In this document: positions 44,363 to 53,645 of the stretch, piece by piece | Layout of the letters: every line of letters starts with the position of its first letter | Position numbering within the stretch: position 1 is the stretch's first letter | Assembly (NCBI RefSeq): GCF_003610495.1 | Contig: NZ_RAPK01000007.1 | Location: 124,001-188,000 of the forward strand | Reading direction: 5' to 3' | DNA from: Sinobaca qinghaiensis | GTDB lineage: Bacteria > Bacillota > Bacilli > Bacillales > Marinococcaceae | Length of the DNA stretch: 64,000 bases | The notes under the pieces: model-generated | What the model was told of the DNA's origin: nothing | Seen by the model: only the letters and a program-made list of their open reading frames with translations | Databases searched by the model: none | Program-made: the position numbers and the translations under genes

Positions 44363-46036
44363 CTACTCCGTGCGGAGCCTGCGGTAGCGGCTGGCGGCGG
44401 CAGCAATTTCCACCGTTCGCGGAAGAGCCATTTCTCCCGGATGAACGCCTTCATGAATGGAAAAGCCGTCGAGTCCTTTTTCTTTGTAGATTTTATCAAT
44501 ATAGCGGAACGCTTCCTCAAACGACACCGCGCGGGAAGCAAAATGCTTTTCAAGTGCCTGGATTATCCGGGCCACTGCTTCTGTCTGGCTTGTGTTGACA
44601 ATCTGCTCCACGCTGGAAAGATCAATCGTTTCTTTTCCATACATGATCGTGCTGCGTCCTTTTGCGCCTGCCTTCGTTTTCCTGCCCCGGCTTGCATCAA
44701 AACTGTTCCACTGTATTTTCCGGCCGGCAGGGAGCGGAGCAGCGCTTTCTGCCGGTTCTGCTCTTACATCTTTTTCAGCAATCCGGTGGGCTTCTTCAGT
44801 TACATCATACGGAATGTACTCATCCATCATCAGAACCGTATCCGCTTTACTGAAATAATCCCCGGTGCCGCCGACAACTAATATCGTAGAAACACCGTGT
44901 TCTTTGTACAAAGGACGAACCCTTGATACAAATGGCGTGATCGGTTCCTTGCTGCTGTGAACAAGTTCCTGCATGCGGCTGTCGCGGATCATGAAATTCG
45001 TGGCACTTGTATCCTCATCAATCAGCAGGCAGCGGCTCCCTGCTTCCAGGCTTTCCATAATATTTGCGGCCTGGGACGTGCTGCCACTTGCATTTTCTGT
45101 TGTAAATTGAGCCGTGTTTTTTTTATTGGGCAGGTTGGATATAAACATGGAAATATCCGTCCGGGTCACGCTGCGGCCGTCCTCAGCTCTTATTTTTGCT
45201 GCATCGGCCAACGTGATCACATACTCGCGTCCGTCTCCCCGGCGGTGATTATACACACCGCTTTCGATTGCTTCGAGCAGGGTGCTTTTACCGTGATAGC
45301 CGCCTCCGGTAATAAGCGTCACGCCTTCCTTTATCAGCATTCCGGAAATTGGGCTGCGGTGGGGAAGCGGGATAGTCACTTCCATGGACGGCGGTGATTG
45401 AAACGTGCGGGCTTCCGCGCTTTTCATTGGACGGCTGCTGATGCCGCTCTCCCTGGGAAGAACGGCGCCGTTTGCAATAAATCCGGCTGCTTTGTTTTCT
45501 GTCAGATAACGACGGATTTCATCCTGCTGATCGGCCAGTTCCAGCGCGTCTTTCAGGCTTTTCTGTTCAAATTGATGAACCGCTTTTTTCACGGCGGCCG
45601 GAAGCCTTCCGGTTAAACGCTCTTCCGCCTGTTTTCCCATTATCGTGCGTCCTTTTGCCGGCAGGTGTACCGAAAGCCTTACTTCCAGTTCGCCGGCGCT
45701 GATTTTTACAGCGGTACGATCCATGACCTCCTGCCCCGGGCCGTCAATTAAAATTCCTCCCTGGTCTTTTCCGCTGCGGAGCTCTTTCATCATCCGCTCA
45801 GCGAAATAGTCAATTACTGCTGTTTTACGGGAAGGAGTCGTTTGTTCATCTTTCCCGATACCGAGGTCCTGCAGGGAGATGACCACCCGTACTTTGGAAG
45901 GCGAAGCATAAGGATCCGCCTGCACATGATCCACTTTGAGTGTAAATCCTTCAAATCTATAAGATCCTTTTATATCGTTATAGGCTTTATAGCCTTTTTT
46001 ATCAATCCGCTGTAGCTGCTTTTTTAATTGCTGCAT
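44363..46036 (-). CDS. ABC-class ATPase domain protein (PF09818 type)
   Basis: This 557-aa predicted ATPase of the ABC class (COG3044) is unlike transporters. The central P-loop is ITGGGYHGKSTLLEAI, followed by the Walker B-like CLLIDEDTSATNFMIRD and a C-terminal region with FHS-less basic segments. Some databases mislabel it as isopentenyl-diphosphate delta-isomerase. No membrane segments are seen. Its role is not established. AAGGAGG precedes the ATG. The leader holds a terminator-like hairpin at 46078-46098. Confidence 0.75.
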   Translation of the reverse strand: MQQLKKQLQRIDKKGYKAYNDIKGSYRFEGFTLKVDHVQADPYASPSKVRVVISLQDLGIGKDEQTTPSRKTAVIDYFAERMMKELRSGKDQGGILIDGPGQEVMDRTAVKISAGELEVRLSVHLPAKGRTIMGKQAEERLTGRLPAAVKKAVHQFEQKSLKDALELADQQDEIRRYLTENKAAGFIANGAVLPRESGISSRPMKSAEARTFQSPPSMEVTIPLPHRSPISGMLIKEGVTLITGGGYHGKSTLLEAIESGVYNHRRGDGREYVITLADAAKIRAEDGRSVTRTDISMFISNLPNKKNTAQFTTENASGSTSQAANIMESLEAGSRCLLIDEDTSATNFMIRDSRMQELVHSSKEPITPFVSRVRPLYKEHGVSTILVVGGTGDYFSKADTVLMMDEYIPYDVTEEAHRIAEKDVRAEPAESAAPLPAGRKIQWNSFDASRGRKTKAGAKGRSTIMYGKETIDLSSVEQIVNTSQTEAVARIIQALEKHFASRAVSFEEAFRYIDKIYKEKGLDGFSIHEGVHPGEMALPRTVEIAAAASRYRRLRTE

Positions 46037-46077
46037 CTATATCGTTTCCTCCTTCAAATAATAACAGGCATAGAAAA

Positions 46078-46098
46078 GGCACCTGATTTTCAGGTGCC
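46078..46098 (-). terminator. Terminator-like hairpin in the leader of the ABC-class ATPase gene
   Basis: GGCACCTG-AAAAT-CAGGTGCC followed by TTTTC on the minus strand lies 38 nt upstream of the ATPase start. It may be an attenuator or a second terminator after spoVS. Confidence 0.55.
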
Positions 46099-46227
46099 TG
46101 CCTTTTATATACGGCTCCGTAACTAATATTTTCTCTTCCTCCATGATAGAGCCCGGGACAGAAAAAATCAAGGCTGCCTGCTTTTACGGACCTGCACTGG
46201 AAATAGAAAGCATAAAGGACGTAAAAA

Positions 46228-46252
46228 AACAGGACGCCCGCGCCCTGTTTTT
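46228..46252 (-). terminator. Rho-independent terminator of spoVS
   Basis: ACAGG-GCGC...GTCCTGT with T runs lies directly after the spoVS stop. Confidence 0.75.
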
Positions 46253-46256
46253 CCAG

Positions 46257-46517
46257 TTACCTTGGTTCTACTATGAGTTTGATAGCCGTCCGCTCTTCCC
46301 CGTCAATAACAATATCTGTAAAAGCGGGGACACATACTAAATCAATACCGCTCGGTGCAACAAATCCACGGGCTATAGCAATGGCTTTTACAGACTGGTT
46401 AATGGCGCCTGCACCTATCGCCTGAATTTCTGCTGCTCCTTTTTCTCTAATTACACCGGCTAAGGCACCTGCTACAGAGTTTGGGGTTGACTTGGCTGAT
46501 ACTTTTAATACTTCCAT
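46257..46517 (-). CDS. spoVS: Stage V sporulation protein S
   Basis: This 86-aa protein is almost identical in pattern to SpoVS of B. subtilis: VLKVSAKSTPNSVAGALAGV, AIGAGAINQSVKAIAIARGF and LIVEPR at the end. SpoVS affects septation, coat assembly and heat resistance during sporulation through an unclear mechanism, and the fold suggests nucleic-acid binding. Presence of spoVS and spoIIIE indicates the ancestry is sporulating; cotE is missing nearby. A SigH-like promoter is proposed upstream. Confidence 0.95.
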   Translation of the reverse strand: MEVLKVSAKSTPNSVAGALAGVIREKGAAEIQAIGAGAINQSVKAIAIARGFVAPSGIDLVCVPAFTDIVIDGEERTAIKLIVEPR

Positions 46518-46567
46518 TAATAGTACCTCCTTGTGTGGGTTAAAGCCTGGACCATTGTTTTAATAGT

Positions 46568-46593
46568 ATTCAAGAGAAGAACTGAAAAATCCT
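46568..46593 (-). promoter_or_regulatory. Possible SigH promoter of spoVS
   Basis: On the minus strand AGGATTT (from 46593) and GAAT (46571-46568) resemble SigH elements, but the distance is one base longer than consensus. Confidence 0.4.
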
Positions 46594-46670
46594 CCTTTTT
46601 CTGGTAACTGTTTTTTAAAAAATCAAAGGATTTTGACAATTAAACAGAGAGGAAAAAATCCTCCGGTGCT

Positions 46671-47465
46671 TTATTCAAAGAATGGATGATCCTCGTCTAT
46701 TTGGATGCGTTTAATGGAAACGGCACGTCCGGTTTTATCGTCTGCATCAATAAGGACTGCACTTAATTGTTCCCGTCCCTGCGCCACTTCAAACCTGGCC
46801 GGCAGGCCGGTCTTGAACTTATAAAGAACGCTTTCCCGTTCCATTCCAAGTATGCCGTCACGCGGACCGGTCATTCCTACATCACTTAAATAAGCTGTTC
46901 CTTCCGGCAGAATTCTTTCATCCGCGGTCTGGACGTGGGTGTGCGTGCCGACGACAGCTGTTGCTCTTCCGTCCAGCGTCCAGCCCATTGCCTGCTTTTC
47001 ACTCGTTGCTTCTGCATGAAAATCAACAAAAACAAAAGGCGTTCTCGCTCTGGCTTCCTCGATCAGCTCTTCTGCTTTTTGAAAAGGATCATCGCTTGCC
47101 TGCATAAACGTACGTCCAATCAAATTGATCACGGCGACTTCGAGCGTATTTATTTTCACATACGTACAGCCGACTCCCGGTACGCCTGCAGGGAGGTTGG
47201 CGGGTCTCACCAGCCGCGGGGCATTTCCGATGAATTCAAAAATTTCCCGATTGTCCCACGTATGGTTTCCCATCGTAATAGCCTGGGCTCCACTTTCCAG
47301 AAAGCCTTTGTATATCTTCTCTGTAATACCGCGTCCGCCGGCAGCATTTTCCCCATTTACGATCGTCACGGCGGGCTTGTATTTTTTCTTTAATTTCGGC
47401 AGGTACTCCGTAATCATTTTGCGGCCGGGAGAGCCGACCACATCCCCTACAAATAATAATTTCAT
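46671..47465 (-). CDS. ymdB: YmdB family metallophosphoesterase
   Basis: This 264-aa phosphodiesterase has the metal-ligand motifs FVGDVVGSPGR, VNGENAAGG, MGNHTWDN, VDFHAEATSEKQAMG and VGTHTHVQTAD. B. subtilis YmdB hydrolyses cyclic nucleotides and affects biofilm formation, motility and RNase Y activity. It follows rny in the same operon. The start at 47465 follows GAGGA; eight codons upstream an ATG has no site. Confidence 0.93.
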   Translation of the reverse strand: MKLLFVGDVVGSPGRKMITEYLPKLKKKYKPAVTIVNGENAAGGRGITEKIYKGFLESGAQAITMGNHTWDNREIFEFIGNAPRLVRPANLPAGVPGVGCTYVKINTLEVAVINLIGRTFMQASDDPFQKAEELIEEARARTPFVFVDFHAEATSEKQAMGWTLDGRATAVVGTHTHVQTADERILPEGTAYLSDVGMTGPRDGILGMERESVLYKFKTGLPARFEVAQGREQLSAVLIDADDKTGRAVSIKRIQIDEDHPFFE

Positions 47466-47511
47466 TCTACACGTCCTCTTTTCTTTCAAACTTTCAGCGT
47501 ATTATTTAACG

Positions 47512-47541
47512 AAAAAAATAAAGCGGCGCTGCCGCCGCTTT
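47512..47541 (-). terminator. Hairpin terminator between rny and ymdB
   Basis: AAAGCGGCG...CGCCGCTTT followed by ATTTTTTTC on the minus strand, just after the rny stop. It may reduce rather than stop transcription into ymdB. Confidence 0.75.
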
Positions 47542-49105
47542 ATTTAGCATACTCTACTGCTCTTGTTTCACGGATAACGGTTACCCGGATATGTCCCGGA
47601 TAATCCAGTTCATTTTCAATCCGTTTTGTGATATCCCGTGCCAGACGGTGGGCTACCACATCATCTACAATTTCTGGTTTTACCATGATGCGGACTTCAC
47701 GTCCGGCCTGAATAGCATAGGTTTTCTCCACGCCCTCAAAAGACTCTGAAATTTCTTCGAGCTTTTCCAGACGGCGGATATACGTTTCAAGCGTCTCACG
47801 TCTTGCCCCGGGACGCGCTGCTGACAGCGCATCCGCTGCGGCTACGAGTGTCGCAATAACAGAAGTTGCTTCCGTATCACCGTGGTGGGAAGCGATACTG
47901 TTAATAACTACACTATTTTCCCGGTACTTCTGGCCAAGCTCTACGCCGATTTCCACGTGGCTTCCTTCCACTTCATGGTCAATCGCTTTACCGATGTCAT
48001 GAAGCAGGCCGGCGCGGCGTGCCAGATGTTCGTCTTCTCCAAGTTCTGCAGCCATCATAGCCGTTAAATGGGCTACTTCCATAGAGTGCTTCAGGACGTT
48101 TTGTCCATAGCTTGTACGATAGCGCAGACGTCCGAGAATTTTTATTAAATCCGGGTGCAGGTTGTGAATACCCATTTCAAAGGTAGCCTGTTCCCCGTAT
48201 TCCCGGATCATTTCATCGATTTCACGGCGGGATTTCTCTACCGTTTCTTCAATGCGGGCCGGGTGAATACGCCCGTCCTGTACGAGCTTATCTAAAGCTG
48301 TACGGGCAATTTCTCTTCGAATAGGGTCAAAACCGGATAAAATAACGGCTTCAGGCGTATCATCAATAATAAGATCAATTCCCGTCAATGTCTCAAGAGC
48401 ACGGATATTACGGCCTTCACGACCGATAATACGTCCCTTCATTTCGTCATTTGGAAGGTTAACTACCGACACGGTTGTTTCCGCGACGTGATCTGCTGCA
48501 CAGCGCTGAATGGCAAGCGAAAGTATTTCTTTGGATTTTTTGTTTGCTTCCTCTTTCGCACGGGCCGTTTCTTCTTTGACGAGTACGGCCAGATCATGCT
48601 GCAGTTCCTTCTCGACATCGCGGCGTATGATATCCTGCGCTTCTTCGCGGGTCAAGCCGGAAATTCTATTTAATTCTTCCTGCTGTTGAGATAAAATCTC
48701 CTCCACTTTGCTGTTTTTATCGTCCACCTGTCGTTGTTTATCAGCGAGAGTTTCCTCTCTTCTTTCCAACGATTCTTCTTTTTTATCCAGGGTTTCACTT
48801 TTACGGTCCAGAGTTTCTTCTTTATGCAACAGACGCGATTCTTGTTTCTGCACTTCATTTCGTCGGTCTCTTACATCCTGTTCCGCCTCAGCGCGAAGCT
48901 GATGAGCCTTGTCCTTCGCTTCTAATACAGCCTCTTTCTTGCTGGCTTCTGCTTTTCGCTCTGCATCTTCCACGATATTTTTAGCTGCCTGTTCTGCACT
49001 AGAAATCTTCGCTTCTGCAATAGAACGACGTACAAAATAGCCTGCAAATCCACTTAAAGCTGCAACGACAATAAGCAAAATGGAGATGAGTAAGATATTA
49101 TCCAT
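47540..49105 (-). CDS. rny: Ribonuclease Y
   Basis: This 521-aa membrane endoribonuclease starts mRNA decay. It has an N-terminal anchor (about 3-24), a long coiled coil (about 30-180), a KH domain ([15 protein letters not shown]) and an HD domain ([16 protein letters not shown] ... HHGD). ATG 49105 is preferred because AGGAGG lies eight bases upstream; GTG 49114 would be inside the site. It is read from a strong sigma-A promoter at 49339-49367. RicA, encoded 5 kb downstream, belongs to its cofactor complex. Confidence 0.96.
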   Translation of the reverse strand: MDNILLISILLIVVAALSGFAGYFVRRSIAEAKISSAEQAAKNIVEDAERKAEASKKEAVLEAKDKAHQLRAEAEQDVRDRRNEVQKQESRLLHKEETLDRKSETLDKKEESLERREETLADKQRQVDDKNSKVEEILSQQQEELNRISGLTREEAQDIIRRDVEKELQHDLAVLVKEETARAKEEANKKSKEILSLAIQRCAADHVAETTVSVVNLPNDEMKGRIIGREGRNIRALETLTGIDLIIDDTPEAVILSGFDPIRREIARTALDKLVQDGRIHPARIEETVEKSRREIDEMIREYGEQATFEMGIHNLHPDLIKILGRLRYRTSYGQNVLKHSMEVAHLTAMMAAELGEDEHLARRAGLLHDIGKAIDHEVEGSHVEIGVELGQKYRENSVVINSIASHHGDTEATSVIATLVAAADALSAARPGARRETLETYIRRLEKLEEISESFEGVEKTYAIQAGREVRIMVKPEIVDDVVAHRLARDITKRIENELDYPGHIRVTVIRETRAVEYAK

Positions 49106-49338
49106 ACTTGTCACCTCCTCTTGCTATCTAGTTTTGCCTCCTGTTACCTCCAGGAGAATGCCCTTTTCTTCATTTCAATCTTCACATGCCTGACAGGCAT
49201 GCTTTTACTGTTTTTTTATCCAGAAAAGAAAAAAGCGTTTCATTCTACTTTTATGCATAAAACGGTAAGATACCAAAAACCTTCCAAAAGACGTATACCA
49301 GACATCTTCCGGACGCTTCATTCGGTATCTGCTTCTTA
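49106..49338. other. rny leader region
   Basis: The 5' leader of rny is long (about 230 nt from the promoter). It contains GCATGCCTGTCAGGCATG (near 49180-49205, minus strand), a hairpin that could act in control of rny or ymdB. No gene is seen. Confidence 0.45.
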
Positions 49339-49367
49339 ATTGTATCCTTATGAAAGATACATGTCAA
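49339..49367 (-). promoter_or_regulatory. sigma-A promoter of rny
   Basis: TTGACA (49367-49362), a 17-nt spacer and TACAAT (49344-49339) on the minus strand: near-perfect consensus. Confidence 0.85.
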
Positions 49368-49499
49368 GATATTGTAATCGTTGAAACCCTTATCTTATAA
49401 GGATTTCAGACGGTTTCACCGATAGCCGGGGCTTTATGTATGCCATTTCATTCTTTAAGGCATGAAAGGGAAAAAAGATCATACGTTCTCTTCAGGCAG

Positions 49500-49538
49500 G
49501 CAGAAAAGGATGCTTCCTATGCACGGAGGCATCCTTCA
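49500..49538 (-). terminator. Rho-independent terminator of bdhA
   Basis: AAGGATGCCTCC-N6-GGAAGCATCCTTTTC on the minus strand follows the bdhA stop. Confidence 0.75.
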
Positions 49539-49556
49539 TTAAAAATAATACAGCGG

Positions 49557-50606
49557 CTATTCGGGACTGACTAAAATTTTTATCTGGCTTTTATCATGAG
49601 CGAGCTGTTCAAATCCCTGTGCCACGACTTCAGCAAGCGTAATTTTGTTTGTAACCATGGTTTCACCTTTAAAGTACCCTTGTTTCATTAATTCCATCAC
49701 AGCTGGGTACACATGGCGGTAGGCAATAATGCCTTTTACTGTTTTTTCTTTTATGACAAGATCGTTTGGGGAAATCGACGCCTCAGATTCCCAAATACTT
49801 ACAATGACCGTTTCTCCTCCACTGTGGCTGCTGTTAATACATTGATTCAGCACTTTCGGTATTCCGGTTACTTCAAAAGAAACATCCACCCCTCCATTTG
49901 TGAGCCGCTGAATTTCGGCCGCCGGATCTGTTTCAGTCGGATCAATTACGTGAGCGCCAAGCTGCCCTGCCATCTTTTTACGAGAGTCGGACACTTCAAC
50001 TGCGAACACTTTGGAAGCACCAGCAGCCCGCAGCGCTTCCAGCACAAGCAGGCCGATAGGGCCGGTGCCAAATACAGCGGCCGTGTCGCCGGCTTTTAAA
50101 CTGCTCCGGCGCACTGCGTGCAGCGCTACTGCCGCCGGTTCGACAAGTGCCCCCTGCTCATAGGAGAGTTCTTCAGGCAGTTTATGCACCATATGTTCTC
50201 CTACTACCGTATATTCCGAAAAACCTCCGCCTCCTCCTGACAGACCATGAAACCCTAATAATGGAGTTAAATTATACTTTTCATCTATATAGGAGCCTTT
50301 TTCATGAGGAGCCAGAATCGGTTCAACCGCTATCCGGTCGCCCGGCACTACTTTCGTTACACCCTCGCCAATTTCAACCACTTCTCCTGCAAATTCATGT
50401 CCCATAATAATAGGTGCTTTGCCCCCGCTGATAGGATGCGGTGCTTCTACAGGTATAAAAATAGGTCCTGCCAGGTATTCATGCAGGTCGCTTCCGCAGA
50501 TCCCGCACCATTTCACTTTAATTTTAACTTCATACGCACCTGCCGCCGGCTCCTCTACATCTTCCACGGTAACATGTTTGGCTTTATGCCATAACGCTGC
50601 CTTCAT
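49557..50606 (-). CDS. bdhA: 2,3-butanediol dehydrogenase (zinc MDR family)
   Basis: This 349-aa medium-chain dehydrogenase interconverts acetoin and 2,3-butanediol using NAD(H). The pattern KWCGICGSDLHEYLAGPIF and IIMGHEFAGEVVEIGEG matches B. subtilis BdhA. The nucleotide-binding region is AVFGTGPIGLLVLEALRAAG. Catalytic Zn ligands (Cys, His-Glu) are present. ATG 50606 follows AAGGAGG; the frame extends 44 codons upstream without a ribosome site. In this window it is isolated between recA and rny, where B. subtilis has pbpX. Confidence 0.9.
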   Translation of the reverse strand: MKAALWHKAKHVTVEDVEEPAAGAYEVKIKVKWCGICGSDLHEYLAGPIFIPVEAPHPISGGKAPIIMGHEFAGEVVEIGEGVTKVVPGDRIAVEPILAPHEKGSYIDEKYNLTPLLGFHGLSGGGGGFSEYTVVGEHMVHKLPEELSYEQGALVEPAAVALHAVRRSSLKAGDTAAVFGTGPIGLLVLEALRAAGASKVFAVEVSDSRKKMAGQLGAHVIDPTETDPAAEIQRLTNGGVDVSFEVTGIPKVLNQCINSSHSGGETVIVSIWESEASISPNDLVIKEKTVKGIIAYRHVYPAVMELMKQGYFKGETMVTNKITLAEVVAQGFEQLAHDKSQIKILVSPE

Positions 50607-50697
50607 TTTATTCCTCCTTGTCGAAATAAAAATAGTGGTTCTTTTATTAGTGTAGCCGATACGGCGGATGCTGCCTGTGAGCCATGTCACATTCACG

Positions 50698-50727
50698 AAA
50701 AAAAACACCGTCCGTTGTGGACAGTGC
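50698..50727 (-). terminator. Rho-independent terminator of recA
   Basis: CACTGTCC-ACAAC-GGACGGTG followed by eight T on the minus strand. Confidence 0.85.
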
Positions 50728-50742
50728 TTTCTGAACATATCG

Positions 50743-51789
50743 TTATTCGTCTTCGAGAGAAAGAGCCGGCTCTGTTTCCTGTTTCACATCTTCTTCAGGT
50801 GTGATAGTTAAATTGTGGTGTTCGCGGACACGCCGCTCGATGGCGTTCAATATTTCCGGATGCTCTTTTAAATACTGCTTGGAATTTTCGCGTCCCTGGC
50901 CAAGGCGTTCGCCCTCATATGAATACCAGGCACCGCTTTTCAGAACGATATCCAGTTCGGCTGCAATATCAAGCACCGATCCTTCACGGGAAATTCCTTC
51001 TCCGTACATAATATCCACCTCTGCTACTTTAAACGGAGGTGCCACTTTATTTTTTACGACTTTGATTCTCGTTTTGTTACCGATCATTTCATTTCCCTGT
51101 TTCAGCGTTTCCGCACGTCTTACGTCAAGACGTACGGAAGAGTAGAACTTAAGCGCGCGTCCGCCTGGAGTTGTTTCCGGGCTTCCGAACATAACGCCGA
51201 CTTTTTCACGGATCTGGTTAATAAATACGCAGATCGAGTTTGACTTGCTGATCGCACCGGATAATTTACGAAGCGCCTGAGACATTAGGCGTGCCTGAAG
51301 ACCAACGTGGGTATCGCCCATTTCTCCTTCAATCTCCGCTTTTGGTACAAGCGCTGCTACGGAGTCAACAACGATCATCTCAACTGCGCCGCTTCGTACA
51401 AGTGCTTCTGCTATTTCAAGCGCCTGTTCTCCCGTGTCCGGCTGGGACAAAAGAAGTTCATCAATGTTGACGCCGAGTTTGGCTGCATATGCCGGATCGA
51501 GCGCGTGCTCTGCATCGATAAATGCCGCCTGGCCGCCGCCGCGCTGCACTTCTGCAATCGCATGGAGGGCAACTGTTGTTTTACCTGAAGATTCCGGTCC
51601 GTAAATTTCAATAACACGGCCGCGCGGGTAACCGCCGACTCCAAGAGCAATATCAACTGCCAATGTACCGCTTGAAATGGTGGAGACGCGGCGGTCGGTC
51701 TGCTCCCCCATTTTCATTATGGATCCTTTTCCAAACTGCTTTTCAATATTTTTCAACGCCTGGTCGAGCGCGGCTTTTCTATCATTCAT
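50743..51789 (-). CDS. recA: Recombinase RecA
   Basis: This 348-aa recombinase performs strand exchange and activates LexA cleavage. Motifs are [18 protein letters not shown] (Walker A), [17 protein letters not shown] (Walker B), [11 protein letters not shown] and [13 protein letters not shown] (loop L2). The tail (about 325-348) is acidic, as usual. A sigma-A promoter and LexA box lie upstream. The preceding gene is a DEAD-box helicase rather than cinA, as in B. subtilis. Confidence 0.98.
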   Translation of the reverse strand: MNDRKAALDQALKNIEKQFGKGSIMKMGEQTDRRVSTISSGTLAVDIALGVGGYPRGRVIEIYGPESSGKTTVALHAIAEVQRGGGQAAFIDAEHALDPAYAAKLGVNIDELLLSQPDTGEQALEIAEALVRSGAVEMIVVDSVAALVPKAEIEGEMGDTHVGLQARLMSQALRKLSGAISKSNSICVFINQIREKVGVMFGSPETTPGGRALKFYSSVRLDVRRAETLKQGNEMIGNKTRIKVVKNKVAPPFKVAEVDIMYGEGISREGSVLDIAAELDIVLKSGAWYSYEGERLGQGRENSKQYLKEHPEILNAIERRVREHHNLTITPEEDVKQETEPALSLEDE

Positions 51790-51897
51790 ATGATCTCTCC
51801 TTTTTATTAAATGCTGTTTTTTTCCAATGCCTCCCCCGATTTATTGGAAAAAAGAAGGAACGCTGGTGAATCGCTGCTGCACTTTATCGCTAAATAC

Positions 51898-51926
51898 ATC
51901 ATACCCTTTTTTGTTCCGTTTGCCAA
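51898..51926 (-). promoter_or_regulatory. recA sigma-A promoter
   Basis: TTGGCA (51926-51921), a 17-nt spacer and TATGAT (51903-51898) on the minus strand. Confidence 0.8.
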
Positions 51927-51935
51927 CTAATTTGC

Positions 51936-51947
51936 GAACATCCATTC
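51936..51947. promoter_or_regulatory. LexA (SOS) box upstream of recA
   Basis: GAACATCCATTC matches GAAC-N4-GTTC with one mismatch and is flanked by C and G to give CGAAC...TTCG. It lies just upstream of the -35. Confidence 0.7.
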
Positions 51948-51994
51948 GCTTTTTTTATTATTTTTTCCAAAGGGGCCATAACGGCGGCTAATGG

Positions 51995-52022
51995 AAAAGC
52001 TGCCTGCTTCGATGCAGGCAGC
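51995..52022 (-). terminator. Rho-independent terminator of the DEAD-box helicase gene
   Basis: GCTGCCTGC-ATCGAA-GCAGGCAGC followed by TTTTCC on the minus strand. Confidence 0.8.
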
Positions 52023-52028
52023 CCGGTA

Positions 52029-53645
52029 CTATTTTGTCTGTCGCGCAGCAGGACGGGGAGACGTATTTGTACGTTTCGGCCGTGGCTTTGCCGGTTCAAG
52101 GTTTACCCTTGCTCCGTTAATTCTGGAATAGCGCAGAGATTCATATACGAACGGCGCCACGTCATCCGGCACTTCTACGAACGTAAAGTTTTCAAAAATA
52201 TCGATGCGTCCCACTGCTTTGCCGGCAATGCCAACCGCTTCGGAGATTTCCTCGATCAGAATTTTAGGGCTCATATTAACGTTTCTTCCTACGTTAATAA
52301 AGAAACGCGTCATCCCTTTAGCTCCGCCGGTTTCTCCGAAGTTATACGCATCGTCATTTCCGCCGAGCGAGCCCGAAAAATTCATTTTCATTAACGCACG
52401 GATAATGTCTTTTGGATCGGATTCTTTTAATAATTCATCGGTAAGGTCATCAAATAAATTCAGGTGCTCTTCTTCGCTGAACTGATCCGTAATCATTTTT
52501 TTCCACGATTCCTGCTGCTTTTCGACCACTTCTTCAATAGAAGGCACTTCACTGGACGGAATGGTCATTTTGATTTCTGCTTCAATAGAGCGAAGGTGCT
52601 TCATTTCCCTCGGAGTTACAATCGTAAGCGCCTGACCGTTCTTACCGGCGCGTCCGGTCCGGCCGATACGATGCACATAGCTTTCCGGATCCTGGGGAAT
52701 ATCATAGTTAATCACGTGGCTGACGTTCTGTACGTCGATCCCGCGTGCCGCTACATCTGTTGCCACAAGAAATTCGATCGACGCATCACGGAATTTTTTC
52801 ATGACCGCATCACGCTGGGCCTGGTTTAAATCGCCGTGCAGGCCGTCCGCCAGATATCCCCGCGCCTGCAGCGCTTCTGTTAGTTCCGCAACGCCTTTTT
52901 TTGTACGGCAGAAAATAATTCCGAGCTCAGGATCCTGGCTGTCGAGAATTCGGCACAGGGAATCCTGTTTGTTCTTTTCCAGCACTTTATAATATACCTG
53001 GGCGATGGAAGGAGCCGTTACTTCTCCTTTATTAATGGATACAACCTGCGGCTTTACCATGTATTTCTGGGAAAGCTTCTTAATAGCAGGAGGCATTGTG
53101 GCGGAGAATAGCAGAGTCTGCCTGTCTTTATTCACTCTTTTTAATATCGTTTCAATATCTTCAACAAACCCCATATCGAGCATTTCGTCTGCTTCGTCAA
53201 GGACGACTGTTTTCACCTGATTCAGTTCAAGCGTGCCCCGGCGGAGGTGATCCTGAACACGGCCCGGTGTGCCGATCACAATCTGGACTCCTTCTTTTAA
53301 AGCCCGGATCTGATGGCCGATCGACTGGCCGCCGTATATAGGCATCGTACGAACACCTACATGACGGGACAGCTTTTGAATTTCTCCGGACACCTGGATG
53401 GCAAGCTCTCTTGTAGGGGTCAGAATAATAGCCTGAACGTGTTTTTCTGTCGTTACGCTGTTAATAATCGGAATGCCGAAAGCAGCTGTTTTTCCCGTAC
53501 CTGTCTGGGCCTGCCCGATTAAATCAATTTTTTCCAGAATTTTCGGGATAGCTTTTTCCTGAATAGGGGAAGGTTCTTCAAATCCCATTTCCTTTACAGC
53601 CTGTTTTATTTCACTGCGAATTGAAAAATCATCAAAAAACGTCAT
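52029..53645 (-). CDS. DEAD-box RNA helicase
   Basis: This 538-aa helicase has the Q motif (FEEPSPIQEKAIP), GQAQTGTGKTAAF, PTRELAIQ, VVLDEADEMLD, FSATMPP and HRIGRTGRAG. A C-terminal DbpA-type RNA-binding domain (about 440-515) and a basic, Pro/Arg-rich tail (PKPRPKRTNTSPRP) follow. CshA- or DeaD-type roles in ribosome assembly, mRNA decay or cold growth are plausible; the exact subtype is uncertain. Its ATG overlaps the end of cinA by 14 bases, implying translational coupling. Confidence 0.92.
   Translation of the reverse strand: MTFFDDFSIRSEIKQAVKEMGFEEPSPIQEKAIPKILEKIDLIGQAQTGTGKTAAFGIPIINSVTTEKHVQAIILTPTRELAIQVSGEIQKLSRHVGVRTMPIYGGQSIGHQIRALKEGVQIVIGTPGRVQDHLRRGTLELNQVKTVVLDEADEMLDMGFVEDIETILKRVNKDRQTLLFSATMPPAIKKLSQKYMVKPQVVSINKGEVTAPSIAQVYYKVLEKNKQDSLCRILDSQDPELGIIFCRTKKGVAELTEALQARGYLADGLHGDLNQAQRDAVMKKFRDASIEFLVATDVAARGIDVQNVSHVINYDIPQDPESYVHRIGRTGRAGKNGQALTIVTPREMKHLRSIEAEIKMTIPSSEVPSIEEVVEKQQESWKKMITDQFSEEEHLNLFDDLTDELLKESDPKDIIRALMKMNFSGSLGGNDDAYNFGETGGAKGMTRFFINVGRNVNMSPKILIEEISEAVGIAGKAVGRIDIFENFTFVEVPDDVAPFVYESLRYSRINGARVNLEPAKPRPKRTNTSPRPAARQTK

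Noticed and set aside
46143-46340. 65-aa plus-strand frame at the end of spoVS
   Set aside because: It reads through the spoVS terminator and overlaps spoVS; no ribosome site.
49121-49339. 72-aa plus-strand frame in the rny leader
   Set aside because: No ribosome site, and it lies under the rny promoter and leader hairpin on the other strand.
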